Shown here one piece after another: positions 19,880 through 32,039 of a stretch of 64,000 bases of DNA; within the stretch, counting starts at the first letter, position 1; each line of letters opens with the position of its first letter. The translations under genes were made by a program, and so were the position numbers. Origin of the DNA: Brachionus plicatilis (lineage: Eukaryota; Rotifera; Eurotatoria; Ploima; Brachionidae); assembly GCA_010279815.1 (NCBI GenBank), contig QEOQ01000670.1, positions 312,716 through 376,715 on the forward strand. Reading direction: 5' to 3'. Below the pieces are notes generated by a model. That model worked only from the letters and a program-made list of their open reading frames with translations, searched no databases and was not told the origin of the DNA.

Positions 19880-22800
19880 CTAAAGATAAAAGAGTCTGTT
19901 GCACAGTGACTCTGAAGCTTCTTCTTGTAGGTATTGACCAGTTAAAAACGCCAATTTATGAGCATACTTTAATAAATAATTTTATTAATAAATGAGTAAA
20001 AATAGGAAAGGTGATGTTAAGAGCAATGGAACAGAATAAATTTTCAAAATGATAGTAATTTGAATAAGAATTTTTTGTAAAGTCAAAGTTTTAATAGAAA
20101 ATTGTTAAAACTCAATATTTTTCAGAAAATTATTATTTTTAAAAAAATTTAAATTATTTAAAGAATTATTCAAATATATTTAAAATACATTGGTGATTTG
20201 ATAACAGTATTTTACGAATTACCTAAAACCTTACATACCTAAAATATCCTAAATTTACCAAATTTTACCACATTTTACGTAAATTGACGTAAAATTCGAT
20301 AAGTGAAAAAGAGGTGTTTTACGAAAAATTCATAAATTTTCAGGATTTTCAGATAATTTTGGTAAAATTTGGTAAAATTCAAAACGATCAATTCAAAATT
20401 CAAAATTTTTGAAAAATTGTCTTTTTTTTCCAAAAATCGAAAATTTAAGAAAGTTTTTTTTATAACAATTTAAAAATAACAATTTCTTAAACCAATTTAT
20501 GAGCAAAAAAAACTTTTTAAAATTTTCGATTTTTGGAAAAAAAAGACAATTTTTCAAAAATTTTGAATTTTGAATTGACAAATTTATCTAAAAATCCTGA
20601 AAATTTATTAATTTTTCGTAAAATACTGTTATCAAATCTCCACTGTATGATTCTACAAAATTACTCCCATTCTGTTGCTCCTAGTCTTTCTGTTCCAAAA
20701 AAATTATTCTCTTAGTTTACCTGACAGGGAGCAGGCACGCGGATCGTACCCGTCCAATTGTAGTACATATGAGTCATTTTGTAAGCCAGCCGCTGCATGT
20801 AATCGGGTTTTAATAATGTGTCATCACAGGCCACAATGTAATGAGTCGGAGTGACTGTTCCTTGACCAACATGTTGAGATACCAGGAAAAAATCATACAA
20901 ATATCGGCTAGTTATATTGTAATCAATTATTGTGCCTGGCGCTGGATTTACTATTCTACCACTTCTAGACTAAAAAAAAAAATTTTTTTTAAATAAAATT
21001 TTAAATTAATCTTATTTTTAATTGTTAATATTTAAAAAAAAATTACATCCTGAGCAAAGATCCGAGTGCTAATTCTTTTTTGAACTATAATCACGGATAA
21101 TTGTGGCTTGTAATCATCAGTAAAAACACTTTTAAGCTGCTCAACTTCGTGTTCAGAAACTATTGGAATTTGTCCATCTGAAACACCATCACGAAATATG
21201 AATATTTTGTCAGGTAAAAAGTCGTTTACTTCACGGTATTTTTTGATAGCTTGAGCAAACGCCATCTTAAGGCTGTCGGCAAGTTCTTGTCCTACCATTT
21301 GAAAGCAAACTCTTGAGTACCATCTTGTCTGATCTTCGTTTAAACTGGACACAAAACCAGCTATTGAATTATAGCGTTTTTCTGTTTTGTGATAAACGTC
21401 AATGCCGCATATCATAACGCGCTTCATTGGCATAAATGTTCGCCAAATCTCGCCACCAAGTTTTACATTCATTTGAAGCACAATCTTCTGAGCTATTGAG
21501 CGTAATTTTTCGTCCGGTTTATTTATGGTTTTAAACTGAATGCACTGAGACGGAACTGGACTTTCAATGCAACAGAGCTTTTTAACCCTTTGATATCTTG
21601 CCTCGCTAAGCATTGGAAACACCACCACCACCATTTGGATATTTTGTTTTAAAATTTTTTTCAACTCATTGTAATAAGTGTCAGCCTTATCATTTGCCAA
21701 AGGCACAACTATTGGCGAATCTAAACGAACACCAAATCTGGCGCCACAATCCGTAGCTATGCGGAAAAAATTGGCCACCACACTTTGCTTATTTTGGGGG
21801 TAAACACAAATCCAATCGTTTATGTTTACGGTTGATAGGCACGGTTCATTACATGCTGCTCTGGTCCAATCGCATCTACCATCTGTTTCAATGGATTTGT
21901 TCTTGAATATTATATTCTCAGGCGGCAGTACTCTTGAATCAATCTAAAGTTTAATAAATGATAAAATAATAAGAAATATTTTATCCAGATAATTTTTTAT
22001 TAATAAATACCAAATTAAGTGAGGAATCTAGCTCTAGACCCCAATTCAATAAGTGTTGATATGCCACATCGTTTCTTTTTATTTCGTCGACCAAATTTTC
22101 AAGTTGTTCATAACGCTTATCGGGCGATAAACGAGTAAATGCAGCCATATCCTTTAAGTATTTAAAATTTTTTAATTATTTGGCAATGTGAAATTTTAGT
22201 ACAAAAAGTAAAAACTTTATAATTTTTTTTCTAATTGTACAAAAATGGCTGTACAAATTTTTACAAAAGAATCCCAAACTCTGCAAAAAATCTGCAATTT
22301 TCTGAAAAATGCACACCATCAAAAAATACTTGATTAAACTATTTAATAAATTGCAGAGTTTTTGCAGAGCTTGGAATTCTTTTGTACAAATTTGAACAAT
22401 ATTTTACTTTTTACAGAATCATTTTTGCACAATTAGAAAAAAATTATAAAGTTTTTACTTTTTGTACCAAAATTTCATATTAACAATTATTTTTTATTTG
22501 AATTTAGCTTGCGAAAATTCTTCAATTAATTAAATCTAAAGAAACCAAAAAATACACAAAAGACTTTTCCTTTCTGGGTAAAATTTCCAAACAGATATCC
22601 TGAGTTATGAATAAAAGGATTTTTTTCATTTTTTTAACAAAAATTATTCAAAATTGAAATTTCAAGGAAATTTGTTCAAAATTTGCTTTCATCAAAATTA
22701 AATATTTTAATATTTAAAAATTTTCATTTTTTAAATTTCCTTCTAATATTGACTTGAAGCTTCTTTATTCACAATAATTTCGTATTTTAAGTCTTAAAGA

Positions 22801-24647
22801 TTTAATTTCTAAATTGTAATTTTCTAGAATTTTAGTCCTATTTCTGAAAATAAAATTTTAAAATAACTTCCAAAATTAATCAAAAATAACTTCAATTTCA
22901 AATAGAATAAATTTAAATTCTTCAAAATTTTGATTTTAAATTTACTTTTTGTAGATTAAAATCACTTCTCATAGCTTCAGTTAGACCAGTCACATAGCAC
23001 AATTCGGGCACTAAACAAACAACTTCGACTTTGGTCCCTTGTTTTTTGTCTTTGGCCTTGGGTCTGTGAAATAACAAAGGCTGATTTTTATCTCTTATTT
23101 CAATATCATAATGCTTTCTAAAAGAATTAAAAAAAAAATTTAAATTTAATTTGAAGAATTTTATTTTACTTATAGTAGTCGACATAGCTTATACTCTGGC
23201 CAGTGTGGTATTTAAACTCTGTTTTTGGACTATCTTCCCACAAGATATCGTCAATTTTATAAGTCCTGTTATTATATTTGGTCAAAACAACAGTTCCGCA
23301 AAGCGCATTGAATACTTCCTGTTTAAATTGATCTATGCTTTCACTATACTTTGATCTTAAATCTTGCATTATTTGCCAACAAGTTTGAGTCCGCAGAACT
23401 TTATGGGCCACATCAATTACTAAATAGAGACCGTCTTCGAAGTCGTGAATAGCGGTTGTGTAGCCTGGCCACACTTGTAGGCCTTGTTTGGCCACATCTA
23501 CTTGCCTCGAGGGACTGAAATAGTGCTGACCAATTCTGGTCATTTTAAGCTCTTTCATTATATTTTTAAAAATAATGTTAAATATAACTGGAGGTACGTT
23601 TTCTGGCGGCAGTATTTTGGTAAGCTGTATTCTGACTTTATATTGGATTCCGTTTCTTTCCACTGATTCTTGAATGACTCGCTCTGGTAATAAGATTGGT
23701 AAGAATAAGGTAAAGCCGTCGAAAAGACGCACTCTGCCAATTAAATTATCTAATTGATATAAAATTTTTATGCGATTAAACTGAGAATCACATGGTGGAT
23801 CATAATGAACCACGTATTGATAGACGCCCTTGTTTTTGCACTTAAGACGAACATAGTTGGTGGAAAACTTTTCCGGCTTGCCAATTGCTCCAATTTTTCT
23901 CACTGGCGAACCACGCTGCATTTCTTCCACTCTCAATTCCTCAGCTGGCTTGCTACTTACTGTTGCAATCGAGAGATACCGAGTGCCAGTTGATCCAGAT
24001 GTTCGGTCCATGCTTCCCGATTCGCTTTTTTTCTCCACTGGTTTCACTAAAATTTCATCCACTACTTCAACACTGGTCAATTTAGAAGTGATCTTTTCAA
24101 CTTCTTGATGCAGTTCAGCGCTCTCAGGTCTTGTTGGGGCAGGCAGCTGAACAGGTGGTTTCAAAGTGATGTCTTCGCCGGGTCTAGACACGGGCTTGAT
24201 TAATTTTGTGACCATAAGACCACGGCCTTTTGGAATAGTGAGGCTTGGTTTGGCTTCGCTTGGCTTAACTTGTCTAGGTTCTTCTTTTGCCACTGGAACT
24301 GGTTGTTTTTGCTCAACTGAAGCACTTTCAAATTGCACTGATTCCTTGATGGGCTCAATATTTTTTTCAGTTGTCTGGGCCGATGTTTGTGGTTTGCCTA
24401 TCATTATTCCTCGGCCCATTGAGACCGGCTTTAAAAATAAAAAAAAATTATAAAAATGGTTTTCATTTTATTTTGAGGTTACTTTTCTGGTAACTTGTGG
24501 TGACTGCTGTTTGGCTGTTTCTGTGACTTGTGCAGCTACCTTGGGGCGTTGCATGGATGGGGAGCCTGGGACTGGTGGAGTAGCGTCAGATTTTTCCTCT
24601 TTTTTCTCTTTAAGAGATTGTAATAGTCCTCTGCCTCTTCCCAACAT
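19880..24647 (-). CDS. PIWI-like: PIWI-clade Argonaute, complete, seven exons
   Basis: piRNA-guided slicer that silences transposons in the germline. Exons: 24483-24647, 23170-24428, 22946-23117, 22011-22151, 21047-21943, 20721-20969, 19880-19966. All phases agree and give 989 residues. GRG motifs ([23 protein letters not shown]) are likely dimethyl-arginine sites read by Tudor proteins. A PAZ domain follows ([24 protein letters not shown] region), then [20 protein letters not shown] and a MID domain ([15 protein letters not shown]). The PIWI domain has the catalytic residues D of GIDVYH, D of FRDGVSDGQ and H of TPTHY. The last exon ([20 protein letters not shown]) lies 754 bp downstream. Introns 3 and 6 carry MITEs. 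It should be active on motif grounds. Confidence 0.95.
20188..20645. repeat. Mariner-type MITE in the last PIWI intron
   Basis: 458 bp with inverted ends, CATTGGTGATTTGATAACAG at the left and, complemented, CAGTGGAGATTTGATAACAG at the right, both continuing TATTTTACGAA. Flanked by TA on each side (20186-20187, 20646-20647). A central hairpin occurs at about 20390-20575 (CAATTCAAAATTCAAAATTT and its complement). Short open frames inside are only reflections of this palindrome. Confidence 0.85.
22182..22484. repeat. MITE with 8-bp target duplication in the third PIWI intron
   Basis: 303 bp. Arms of more than 60 bp pair: GAAATTTTAGTACAAAAAGT near the left and its complement at the right, with the interior also pairing (TTTGTACAAAAGAATTCC). 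Identical AATTATTT flanks at 22174-22181 and 22485-22492 mark the target duplication. It lies wholly within the intron between 22151 and 22946, so removal by splicing would leave the PIWI protein unchanged. Confidence 0.85.
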
Positions 24648-26429
24648 TCTTAAATTTTTTCAAATTAAAGGGAATTGCGTTATTAGAAATTAATAAATGT
24701 GCGTTTTGTTCAATAAGATGGAAAGTTTAAATTTAAATGGTATTTGATTCAAGTGATCATTTTGATTGAATGCAATTTTTGAGAGAATCAGTTTTGCTAT
24801 CAGTTTAAACTGCATTAGTCAAAAACTTAGAGCTTTATTCAAAAAGCATGCACTGACACAATTTAAAACTTGAATAAGTTTACATTTTTTTTTCAAAAGC
24901 TAAATAAAGTAAAACTTTGATTTATTTGGAAAAAAAAAATTTCCTTTAAAGGGCCATTACAATAACCAGCGTGAATATTTTAAAATTGATTTTTTTTTAT
25001 TGATTTTAAATTTTCTTTTCAAGAAAATTATATAAAGATCAGAATTTTTGGAAATTTTTATTTTGATTAAAAAATTTAAACAAAACTTACAAAAAATTAA
25101 AGAAAATTTTTTCAATAAATATTTAATAAGTACAACCAAGAAAAATTCAACTAGAATTTATAAAAATAAAAAAATAGCTTTATAAGTAACTTAAGTGACC
25201 CATAAAGGTATATAATAACAAAATGCATGAATCCTTAGAACATTATCATTTATTCTGAAATTTTTTTGCATGATGAAGATGTTTGGCTAAATCACGTGAT
25301 AGTCGATCTAAAAAATTTTTTATTTCAGAAAATTTTCAAAACAAAATCAGGCACTTGACTAAAATCATTAAACTAAAATTTTTTAAAAATAGGTAGCCAA
25401 AATTGTAATTACAAGAAATATTAGGTGGTCAAACCAAAAGTTTTTAATATAGACGTGATAATTTTTTGAAACTTTTTTTTTTTTTCACGTTATTTTAGTA
25501 AATTATTTTAAAATCATTTTTCATAACAGAAAAAAAGAAAAAAAATCTAATTTTAAGTAAAAAAAAAGCTTAAAACCTTATTTTAGGCGTGTTAATTTTT
25601 GCATGGTAAAAATTTTTATTAAATTTAATAATTTTAATTAATAATTAAATTTCAGATTCAGCTAAAAAAAATTTACTGAGCATTTACTAAGCCTTTACTG
25701 AGTGTTCTTTTAATTTTGTGATTATACAATTGTGTGATGTTTTGTCAGAGGCTATTTCAAGATCGAAGCAAATGGATCCAGTTAGTTAATTGTGGTTGTA
25801 ATCGCCTTATATTATTGGCTTTAAAAATTTTATCATTTTTCCATAAATTTACTTAAATTGCAAAGTTAATTAAAATTAGTTTACGAAAATTTATGGAAAA
25901 AATGGTAATCCCAATGAAAAAATCAACGCTGTACATCATAATCACATGAAAGCCAGCTAAAATGATTTTGGAGAAAAACAGTAGATGGAGAGCTGAAATA
26001 GATAAAATCCACTTTAAGTTTTGTAGAAAATTCAGTCAAGATTAGAATTATATGAATGTGTAGTTAGGTCTATTATGCTCAAAAATTTTTTGGCAAATTT
26101 TTTAATTTTAAACTCAAAATAAACCTAAATTGAATTACAGTTTGGAATCTTTTATTAATAAATAAAAATAAAAATGTAAAATGATTCAATGAAAGCTGAC
26201 TTTTAAAACTATTTTTTATAAATTTCATATGAAATAAATAGTAAATAGAGCAAAAGCAACCATTAAAAGGAGCTTAAAGAGACTAAATTTTTTAACAATA
26301 TATTTTGTTTTGACAATATTATTTAAAAAAAAAAACTCTCAGGTATTTTTCAGGATTATTTTAATACGTTTTATTAATAAATTATAACAAAATAAAGCTT
26401 TTTATAAATTAAAAAAATATATTAGATAG
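24648..26429. other. AT-rich intergenic region between PIWI and NUS1 copy A
   Basis: Upstream flank of PIWI and downstream flank of NUS1 copy A. No gene, RNA or repeat recognised. Confidence 0.5.
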
Positions 26430-27332
26430 CTATTTTCCGAATCGTTTTTCAATTTTGTTGTATCTTATGATGGCATCACGGATGCTTACATGGTTAACCA
26501 ATTTATAGGACGGAATTTTTCTTAAATAAGATAAATTTTTATTTTATTTATTTAATCTAGATATTCTTACATTATTTCTGATAATCTTATGTGCCAAGGC
26601 GAAAAGTTACTTAGATGATCATAAATTCCAATCAAAAGCAGCATTCCTGGTTCACTCATATCGGATAGTTCTAAATGAAAATATCAAAATTTACGAATTT
26701 TAAATGTTAAAAAAATGTTTACCTATGACTTTGTGATCAATTAAATTTTGATCTATATCATCAAGCTCAATGTTATGTTTTAGTAAATTATCAGCTACAT
26801 TTTTGCATACATCTACCATAATACATTGACTACCTGTATGATTTGATAAAAATTTTATTTTCAGCTTTGAAAAAGCTTCATGTTGCCTAATAAAATGGTT
26901 TATTCGATCCAGTCGTATATCGATCGAATGAAATTGGTAAAAAGTTATCTCCTGAACTCCATATATTCCCAAACATTCAATTAGAGATACAATCAATTTA
27001 TATTTTTTTTCTACATTTCTAATATTTTCATTTATAATAACGCATACATGCTTAGGTATTTGAGCATTTACTGACTTCAACTGGTTTGAACAATCTGCTA
27101 TTCTCTCAATATTAGTCTTAGAACTACAACAAGATTTGAATTTTTGCCATCTAAAATGGCAAATAAAAGACAAATATTGAAGGAGCACTTTAAATCTAAG
27201 CCGAGACATGATATAGCAATGTATACATGATAGAATTGATGAAAAAAAACAGCTTGGGTTTTGAGGTTCATTAATATATGGATCTTTAGAATCCATAGTA
27301 ATAAAACATGTTGCTTGAGGCTGCTGATTCAT
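26430..27332 (-). CDS. NUS1: NUS1 (Nogo-B receptor; cis-prenyltransferase regulatory subunit), copy A
   Basis: Non-catalytic partner of DHDDS in the ER membrane complex that makes dehydrodolichyl diphosphate for glycosylation. Exons 26723-27332, 26571-26670 and 26430-26520 join in phase to 266 residues. An N-terminal hydrophobic stretch (CFFSSILSCIHCYIM region) could anchor it. Family features visible: HVCVIINE, ITFYQFHSID, FSPWHIRLSEI, and the C-terminal IEKRFGK, whose RxG motif is required for activity of the heterodimer in this family. The first ATG in frame is at 27330-27332; the open frame continues upstream only from TTG. It is a tandem paralogue of 28926-30033. Confidence 0.9.
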
Positions 27333-28069
27333 TTTGATATTTGTCAAAAATTGTCTTTTCGTCAAAAATAATAACAATTTTCCATGAGATTGATGGATAA
27401 TAGTGTTGATGTAATTTTGAAATCGTTATTTTAGAAAGAACAAAATAATTTTTTTAAATATTAAAAAAAATGATAAATTAAAATAACTATATTTAATTTA
27501 CACCAAGGTCTGGTAATTTTAATTGAACTTAACGATATATTCAATCAAATATCTAAGTTTTTCGAATTCCTGGTAACTATTCTCTCCAAAAAATTTATTA
27601 CTAAGCAACAATACAATAAAAATGTTTAGAATTTATAGAATAAAATATTTTAAATTTAAAGTTTTTTTAAAGTATTATATAATCTAAACAAAAAAGTATT
27701 AATTATAATTATTTATTCGAATAAAATGGACCTGTTTATCCGAATTTTTTTTTCTATCTCCTGGTTATGTTATATGCTTATTTGTTAATAAATCAAAGTC
27801 ATTATTATCCTCATTTTCTAGAAAAATTATTTATAAATCATTTTTGCTATTTTAATCATCAAAAGCGTCAAAAATTAATTAGCTCTTAAAGGTTAAAAAA
27901 ATTTATGTTTATGTTTTTGAATATTAGAAAAAAAAGATGGTTATATCATTTTTTAAATATTTTATTAAATTCACGTCAAACAACAAAGAATGAATTGGAA
28001 ATCATATTCATAAAGGTAAATCATTATAGATTTTTTTTATTTAAATTTATTCAAATTCTTTTAGAATTT
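27333..28069. other. Spacer between NUS1 copy A and RPP14
   Basis: AT-rich, no supported gene. The + strand frame at 27905-28108 overlaps the last RPP14 exon antisense and has no similarity I can see. Confidence 0.5.
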
Positions 28070-28718
28070 TCAAATAAAATCATTACGACTGTTGACGTCA
28101 AGACTTGAAAGATAATTTGTTACCTACAAATTAAAAAAATAATTAGAATTTTGAACCATATAAAAAAGAACGAATTAGATGTTTTATTGAATCACTGAAA
28201 TAAAAATTACGTCACTTTAAGGTGAACTTAAAAGTTTGATGAAATTTTTAAAAACTTACGTTCAAAATTTTAAAATTTAATTTATAAGGATTTGTTGTCG
28301 AGATTCCATTAGTCAAACTTAACGCTTGTATTAACTCTTGCAAATATCTACCAAAATTTAAAATTATGAAAAATTTTAATCATTTATAATTTCAACTTTT
28401 GTTCGGTTTCCAGAACTAGAGTAAGATTTTCTGAATCAAATTTCAAAATTTTCGGCGCCATACCAATCATGCCGATCTTTAGTTAAAAATATTAATCTTA
28501 TTAAATATATCTAAAAAAATACTTCTCCAAATAAATTAGTCAAGGCCTGAGTCATGATAATCTGAACTTCTATTTGTTCTAAGTTTAATTTTTCTTTATC
28601 GCTTTGTCTTTCAAAATTTTAATTAGAAATTCAAAATTTTTACTTCAAATTTTATCTACATTTTTACCAGCAAATAAACAAATTGGTTCAAATCAGTACT
28701 TTCAAATCTAAAACTCAT
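28070..28718 (-). CDS. RPP14: RPP14, RNase P/MRP protein subunit, five small exons
   Basis: Subunit of nuclear RNase P, which trims tRNA 5' ends, and of RNase MRP. Exons 28660-28718, 28523-28607, 28397-28476, 28260-28347 and 28070-28123 join with correct phases to 121 residues, against about 124 in human. The product reads FVYLLVKIQSDKEKLNLEQI, ALTNLFGEIGMIG, APKILKFDSENLTLVLETE, YLQELIQALSL, and ends KFKILNVTNYLSSLDVNSRN. This is collinear with the RPP14 pattern (YMKVCLEFQD, KDLFGEVDAALPLDIL, FRVIQVSPFLLALSGNSR). Acceptor TTTTCTTAG stands one base before the ATG. It lies between two NUS1 copies on the same strand. Exons are too short to appear as long open frames. Confidence 0.9.
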
Positions 28719-28925
28719 TCTAAGAAAATTATTATTTTAACACATATTTAAAATTTAAAAAAGAATTTCATGTCTTTTAATTATTAAAAAAATTATATGG
28801 CTAGGTAATTTTTTATTTATAAAATCCCGCACGGTCTAAAATAATCAACCATTAAATGCGATTTAATAAATTGGAACCGCTCGAATAAATAACTAAATTC
28901 TACAATTAAGATAAAACAAAATTAA

Positions 28926-30033
28926 TTATTTTCCAAACCGCTTCTCAATTTTATTGTATCTAATCAATGCATTTCGAATGCTTATTCTGTTCACCAATTT
29001 ATGCGACGGAATTTTGCTTGAATAAAATTTTAAATTTTAAATATCAAAATTATTTTAATTCTTACATTATTTCAGATAATCTAAGATGCCATGAGCAAAA
29101 ACCATACAAATTGTCTTCGTTACCAACCAAAAGAATCATTTGTGGCTCAATCATGTCGGAAAGTTCTGGATTGAAAATTTAAATTTTTTTATTTTATAGA
29201 TAGCTTTTCTTACCTATGACCTGAGAATTGACTAAATCTTGACTCACATTGTTCAACTCAATTTGATTGTGGATTATTTTCGAAGCAATACTTTTGCATG
29301 CACTTACCACTACACAATTTCCGCCACTTTCAATTGATAAAAAATTTATATTCACATTTTTTTGTTTAGTCGAATTGTTATTCTCATCTCTAGACAGGTA
29401 CTTTTCTTTTAAATACTCTTTCACTTTAATACTGATAGAGCTAAATTGATAAAATGTTATCGCTTCTACACCATATACCGATAATGAATCAATAACATTA
29501 GAATAAAGACTAATTTTTGTCTCACTAGTCAAATTCTCATTAGAAACAACACAAACATGTCTTGGAATTTGAGCATCCATTACTTTTAATTGATTAAAAT
29601 AATGCTCAATACATTGGTTGTCAGTATTTGACCAGCGATCAATGGCCAAACATGCTTCATAATACAAATGTAGCATATTAATTTTTAACAAAAGATAAAA
29701 TTTTATCATATATAAAATAATTGCTAATATTGAAGAATAAACAGGGTTTTTGTGTTCTTGTTGCTCGGGTCTTGGGTCAGCTTGGTAGTGGGTGGAAAAT
29801 TGATCTTCATGACTTTTCGTATATTTTTTCCGGTTTCTTGGACAAATCTTATCTGAATCAGTTGAAAAGCATTCAGATTGGATCTGAGCATCGAATTGAC
29901 TCGGCTGAACCAACTGAATTGTCATCTTTTTGGTATCAAGCTTTTGACTATTGAACAAAAATAAATTCAACAAAAAGATAAAAATGATTTTAAAAAAAAT
30001 TAATCTTTTTTTGAATGAGAAAATAGTGAACAT
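28926..30033 (-). CDS. NUS1: NUS1 copy B, longer N-terminus
   Basis: Second cis-prenyltransferase regulatory subunit gene. Exons 29214-30033, 29066-29165 and 28926-29016; exons 2 and 3 are 100 and 91 nt, exactly as in copy A, with the same phases. It encodes 336 residues with a strong N-terminal hydrophobic segment (IIFIFLLNLFLFN), a second hydrophobic stretch (ILAIILYMIKFYLLL), HVCVVSNE, ITFYQFSSI, FCSWHLRLSEI, and C-terminal IEKRFGK with the RxG motif. Exon 1 is longer and strongly diverged from copy A, while the last 60 residues are close. Both copies look functional, suggesting an old tandem duplication with possible specialisation. Confidence 0.9.
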
Positions 30034-30379
30034 GCATTAAATTGAAATTTGTTTGCAGCATAATTATAGTGACGTTTACAAATTGTTAATCGTGGCTATC
30101 TATATCAAAAAAAAGAACACTTTACTTTTAGAACAAAATATTTTCTAAATATTATTTCTCTTTTTTGATAGCTATCTATCAAAATAGGTTTTTTTAGATT
30201 AGACAGAAACATAGTTTTAATCGAAGACTGCATCAAAGTCGATATATTAAAATTTTAAATTAATTCAAATTCATAATTTGAAATGATGTGGATAAAAAAG
30301 ACTTGATATTTTATGTTCCAAATAAAACTTTATTTTTAATAAATTATTTTGTTTTAATAATAAAATTTCATCTAATAAA
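30034..30379. promoter_or_regulatory. Shared divergent promoter region (NUS1 B / UBE2J1)
   Basis: 346 bp between divergent start codons. An imperfect inverted repeat around 30095-30190 (GCTATCTATATCAAAAAAAG and TTTTTTGATAGCTATCTATC) is the only visible structure. A bidirectional promoter is inferred from position alone. Confidence 0.4.
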
Positions 30380-31459
30380 ATGTCGTTCAACACTCGTTGT
30401 CCAGGTTAGTTAGAATGTAAATATTTATTTTTTAATAATTTAACTATTTGATTATCTCAAGCGGTAAAACGTTTGTTAAAGGAAGCCCAAGAGCTTAGTC
30501 AATCAGCCGAATTATTCTATGCTCAGCCTTTAGAGGTAAGCTTATTTTATTTTAACAAAAATTTCCGAAAATAATATTTCAAAAGGATAATTTGTTTGAA
30601 TGGCATTTTACTATTAGAGGGCCCCCGGAGAGCGACTTTCAAGGGGGTATTTATCATGGTCGCATACTTTTGCCTGCTGAATATCCAATGAAGCCTCCCA
30701 GCATAATTCTATTGACTGTAATTTAAAAATTTTGATTTAATTTTCAAAGAATAAAATAATTTTTTTGATTTAAGCCAAATGGAAGATTTAAAGTAAATGA
30801 AAAAATTTGTTTGAGTATATCTGGACATCATCCAGAGACTTGGTTGCCTTCTTGGTCAAGTAATTTTCTAAATTTAAAAAAAACCTTGATTAACTTAATT
30901 AATTACTAACTTAATTTTTTTAGTCCGTACAGCTCTATTGGCATTAATTGGTTTTATGCCGACCATGGGTGAGGGTGCCATTGGCTCTTTGGACTATTCA
31001 TGTGAAGAAAGAAAAGATTTAGCTCTTAAGTAGAAAATTAACAAATATTAAATTAAAATTTAATTATTGTCATTATTTAGATCTATAAATTTTAAATGCT
31101 CTGTTTGTAATGTATCTAATTCAGAGATATTGCCTGAACTGACAGATAAATCAAACGACGATTGCGCTGAGGCAAGAGAGCTTGCATCTCAGATTCAGTT
31201 TAAAAATAGTAAACCAAGTGAAGAACAAAAATCTCAGCCAGAATTAACAAGAAGAAATGTAGCGAGTTCATCCAGTGAAAATAGCTCAGCTAATTTGCAG
31301 ACAAATGTTCCACCGGTTGACAATCGAATTCAGACATCCACAACCCAAGCAAATAACAGCACTACTTTGACTATCATGATTGTTTTAAGTGGATTATTTA
31401 TATTTTTGTTATTGAGACGTATTTATTTAATTGTAGATAGAGATCCTTTTTCTGTTTAA
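30380..31459 (+). CDS. UBE2J1: UBE2J1-like tail-anchored ubiquitin-conjugating enzyme
   Basis: E2 enzyme of ER-associated degradation, held in the ER membrane by a C-terminal anchor. Exons 30380-30404, 30462-30535, 30586-30717, 30775-30859, 30924-31029 and 31081-31459 are in phase and give 266 residues. The UBC fold reads AVKRLLKEAQEL, DNLFEWHFTIRGPPESDF, GGIYHGRILLPAEYPMKPPS, then the active-site Cys in EKICLSISGHHPETW, then GFMPTMGEGAIGSLDYS. A disordered Ser/Asn-rich linker leads to the tail anchor LTIMIVLSGLFIFLLLRRIY. The SISGHHPETW signature and tail are specific to the UBE2J group. Length is shorter than human J1 (318 aa). Confidence 0.95.
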
Positions 31460-32039
31460 AATTTTGACTTATTTTGTAGAATTCAAATATTAATACAATT
31501 TTTTAATACTTAATAAATAAATTTGCTATAAATACTTTTTTAAACAAAAAAAATTACCTCTAACTCCACCTGTTATATAAAATTATTCGTTTAATAAAAC
31601 CCTGTTCTTTCTCAAAAACTTAAAGAAATTCATCAATAATTGCTAAATTTTTAAAGCCAAATTGACATGAATATTTGACTTGGGATTTCGGTGAATAGAC
31701 CAAATTAAAGTAATTAGCCCTTTTAACCAGATTATTTGATAAGATGTTAATACTTAAAAATTTACATTTATATACTTTTGTTTTTGAATTATCAAATAAT
31801 AAATTTTATCCAAAAAAGTCATCCAATTGAGTCTAAACTAGATGTGACTAAAAAAATTCAAAGACAAATTAAATGGTCAACTTGAGAATAAAAAAATTCA
31901 ATAATTTAGTTTACCTATTTTTTTTGAATAAATTTACAACTGACCGTATAAAAATATTATAATTTTTTCGTCGGAGACCCTTTAAAAAAATATTTTCAAC
32001 CTAAAAAATAATTTAGATTAATTTTTGCTAGACAAAAAA
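31460..32039. other. Spacer, UBE2J1 3' flank and dispanin 5' flank
   Basis: No gene seen. AATAAATA near 31512 is a plausible polyadenylation signal for UBE2J1. An acceptor-like TTTTTGCTAG ends nine bases before the dispanin ATG. Confidence 0.45.

Noticed and set aside
20393..20715. Two opposing frames in the last PIWI intron
   Set aside because: They are the two arms of the MITE palindrome ([20 protein letters not shown] peptides on both strands).
27333..27377. Upstream extension of NUS1 copy A to 27377 (and similar extensions for CLIC, dispanin, OTUD4, SLC18B1 and the orphan gene)
   Set aside because: These begin with TTG rather than ATG; the downstream ATG was used.
27905..28108. 67-codon + strand frame
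   Set aside because: Antisense to the last RPP14 exon; low complexity.
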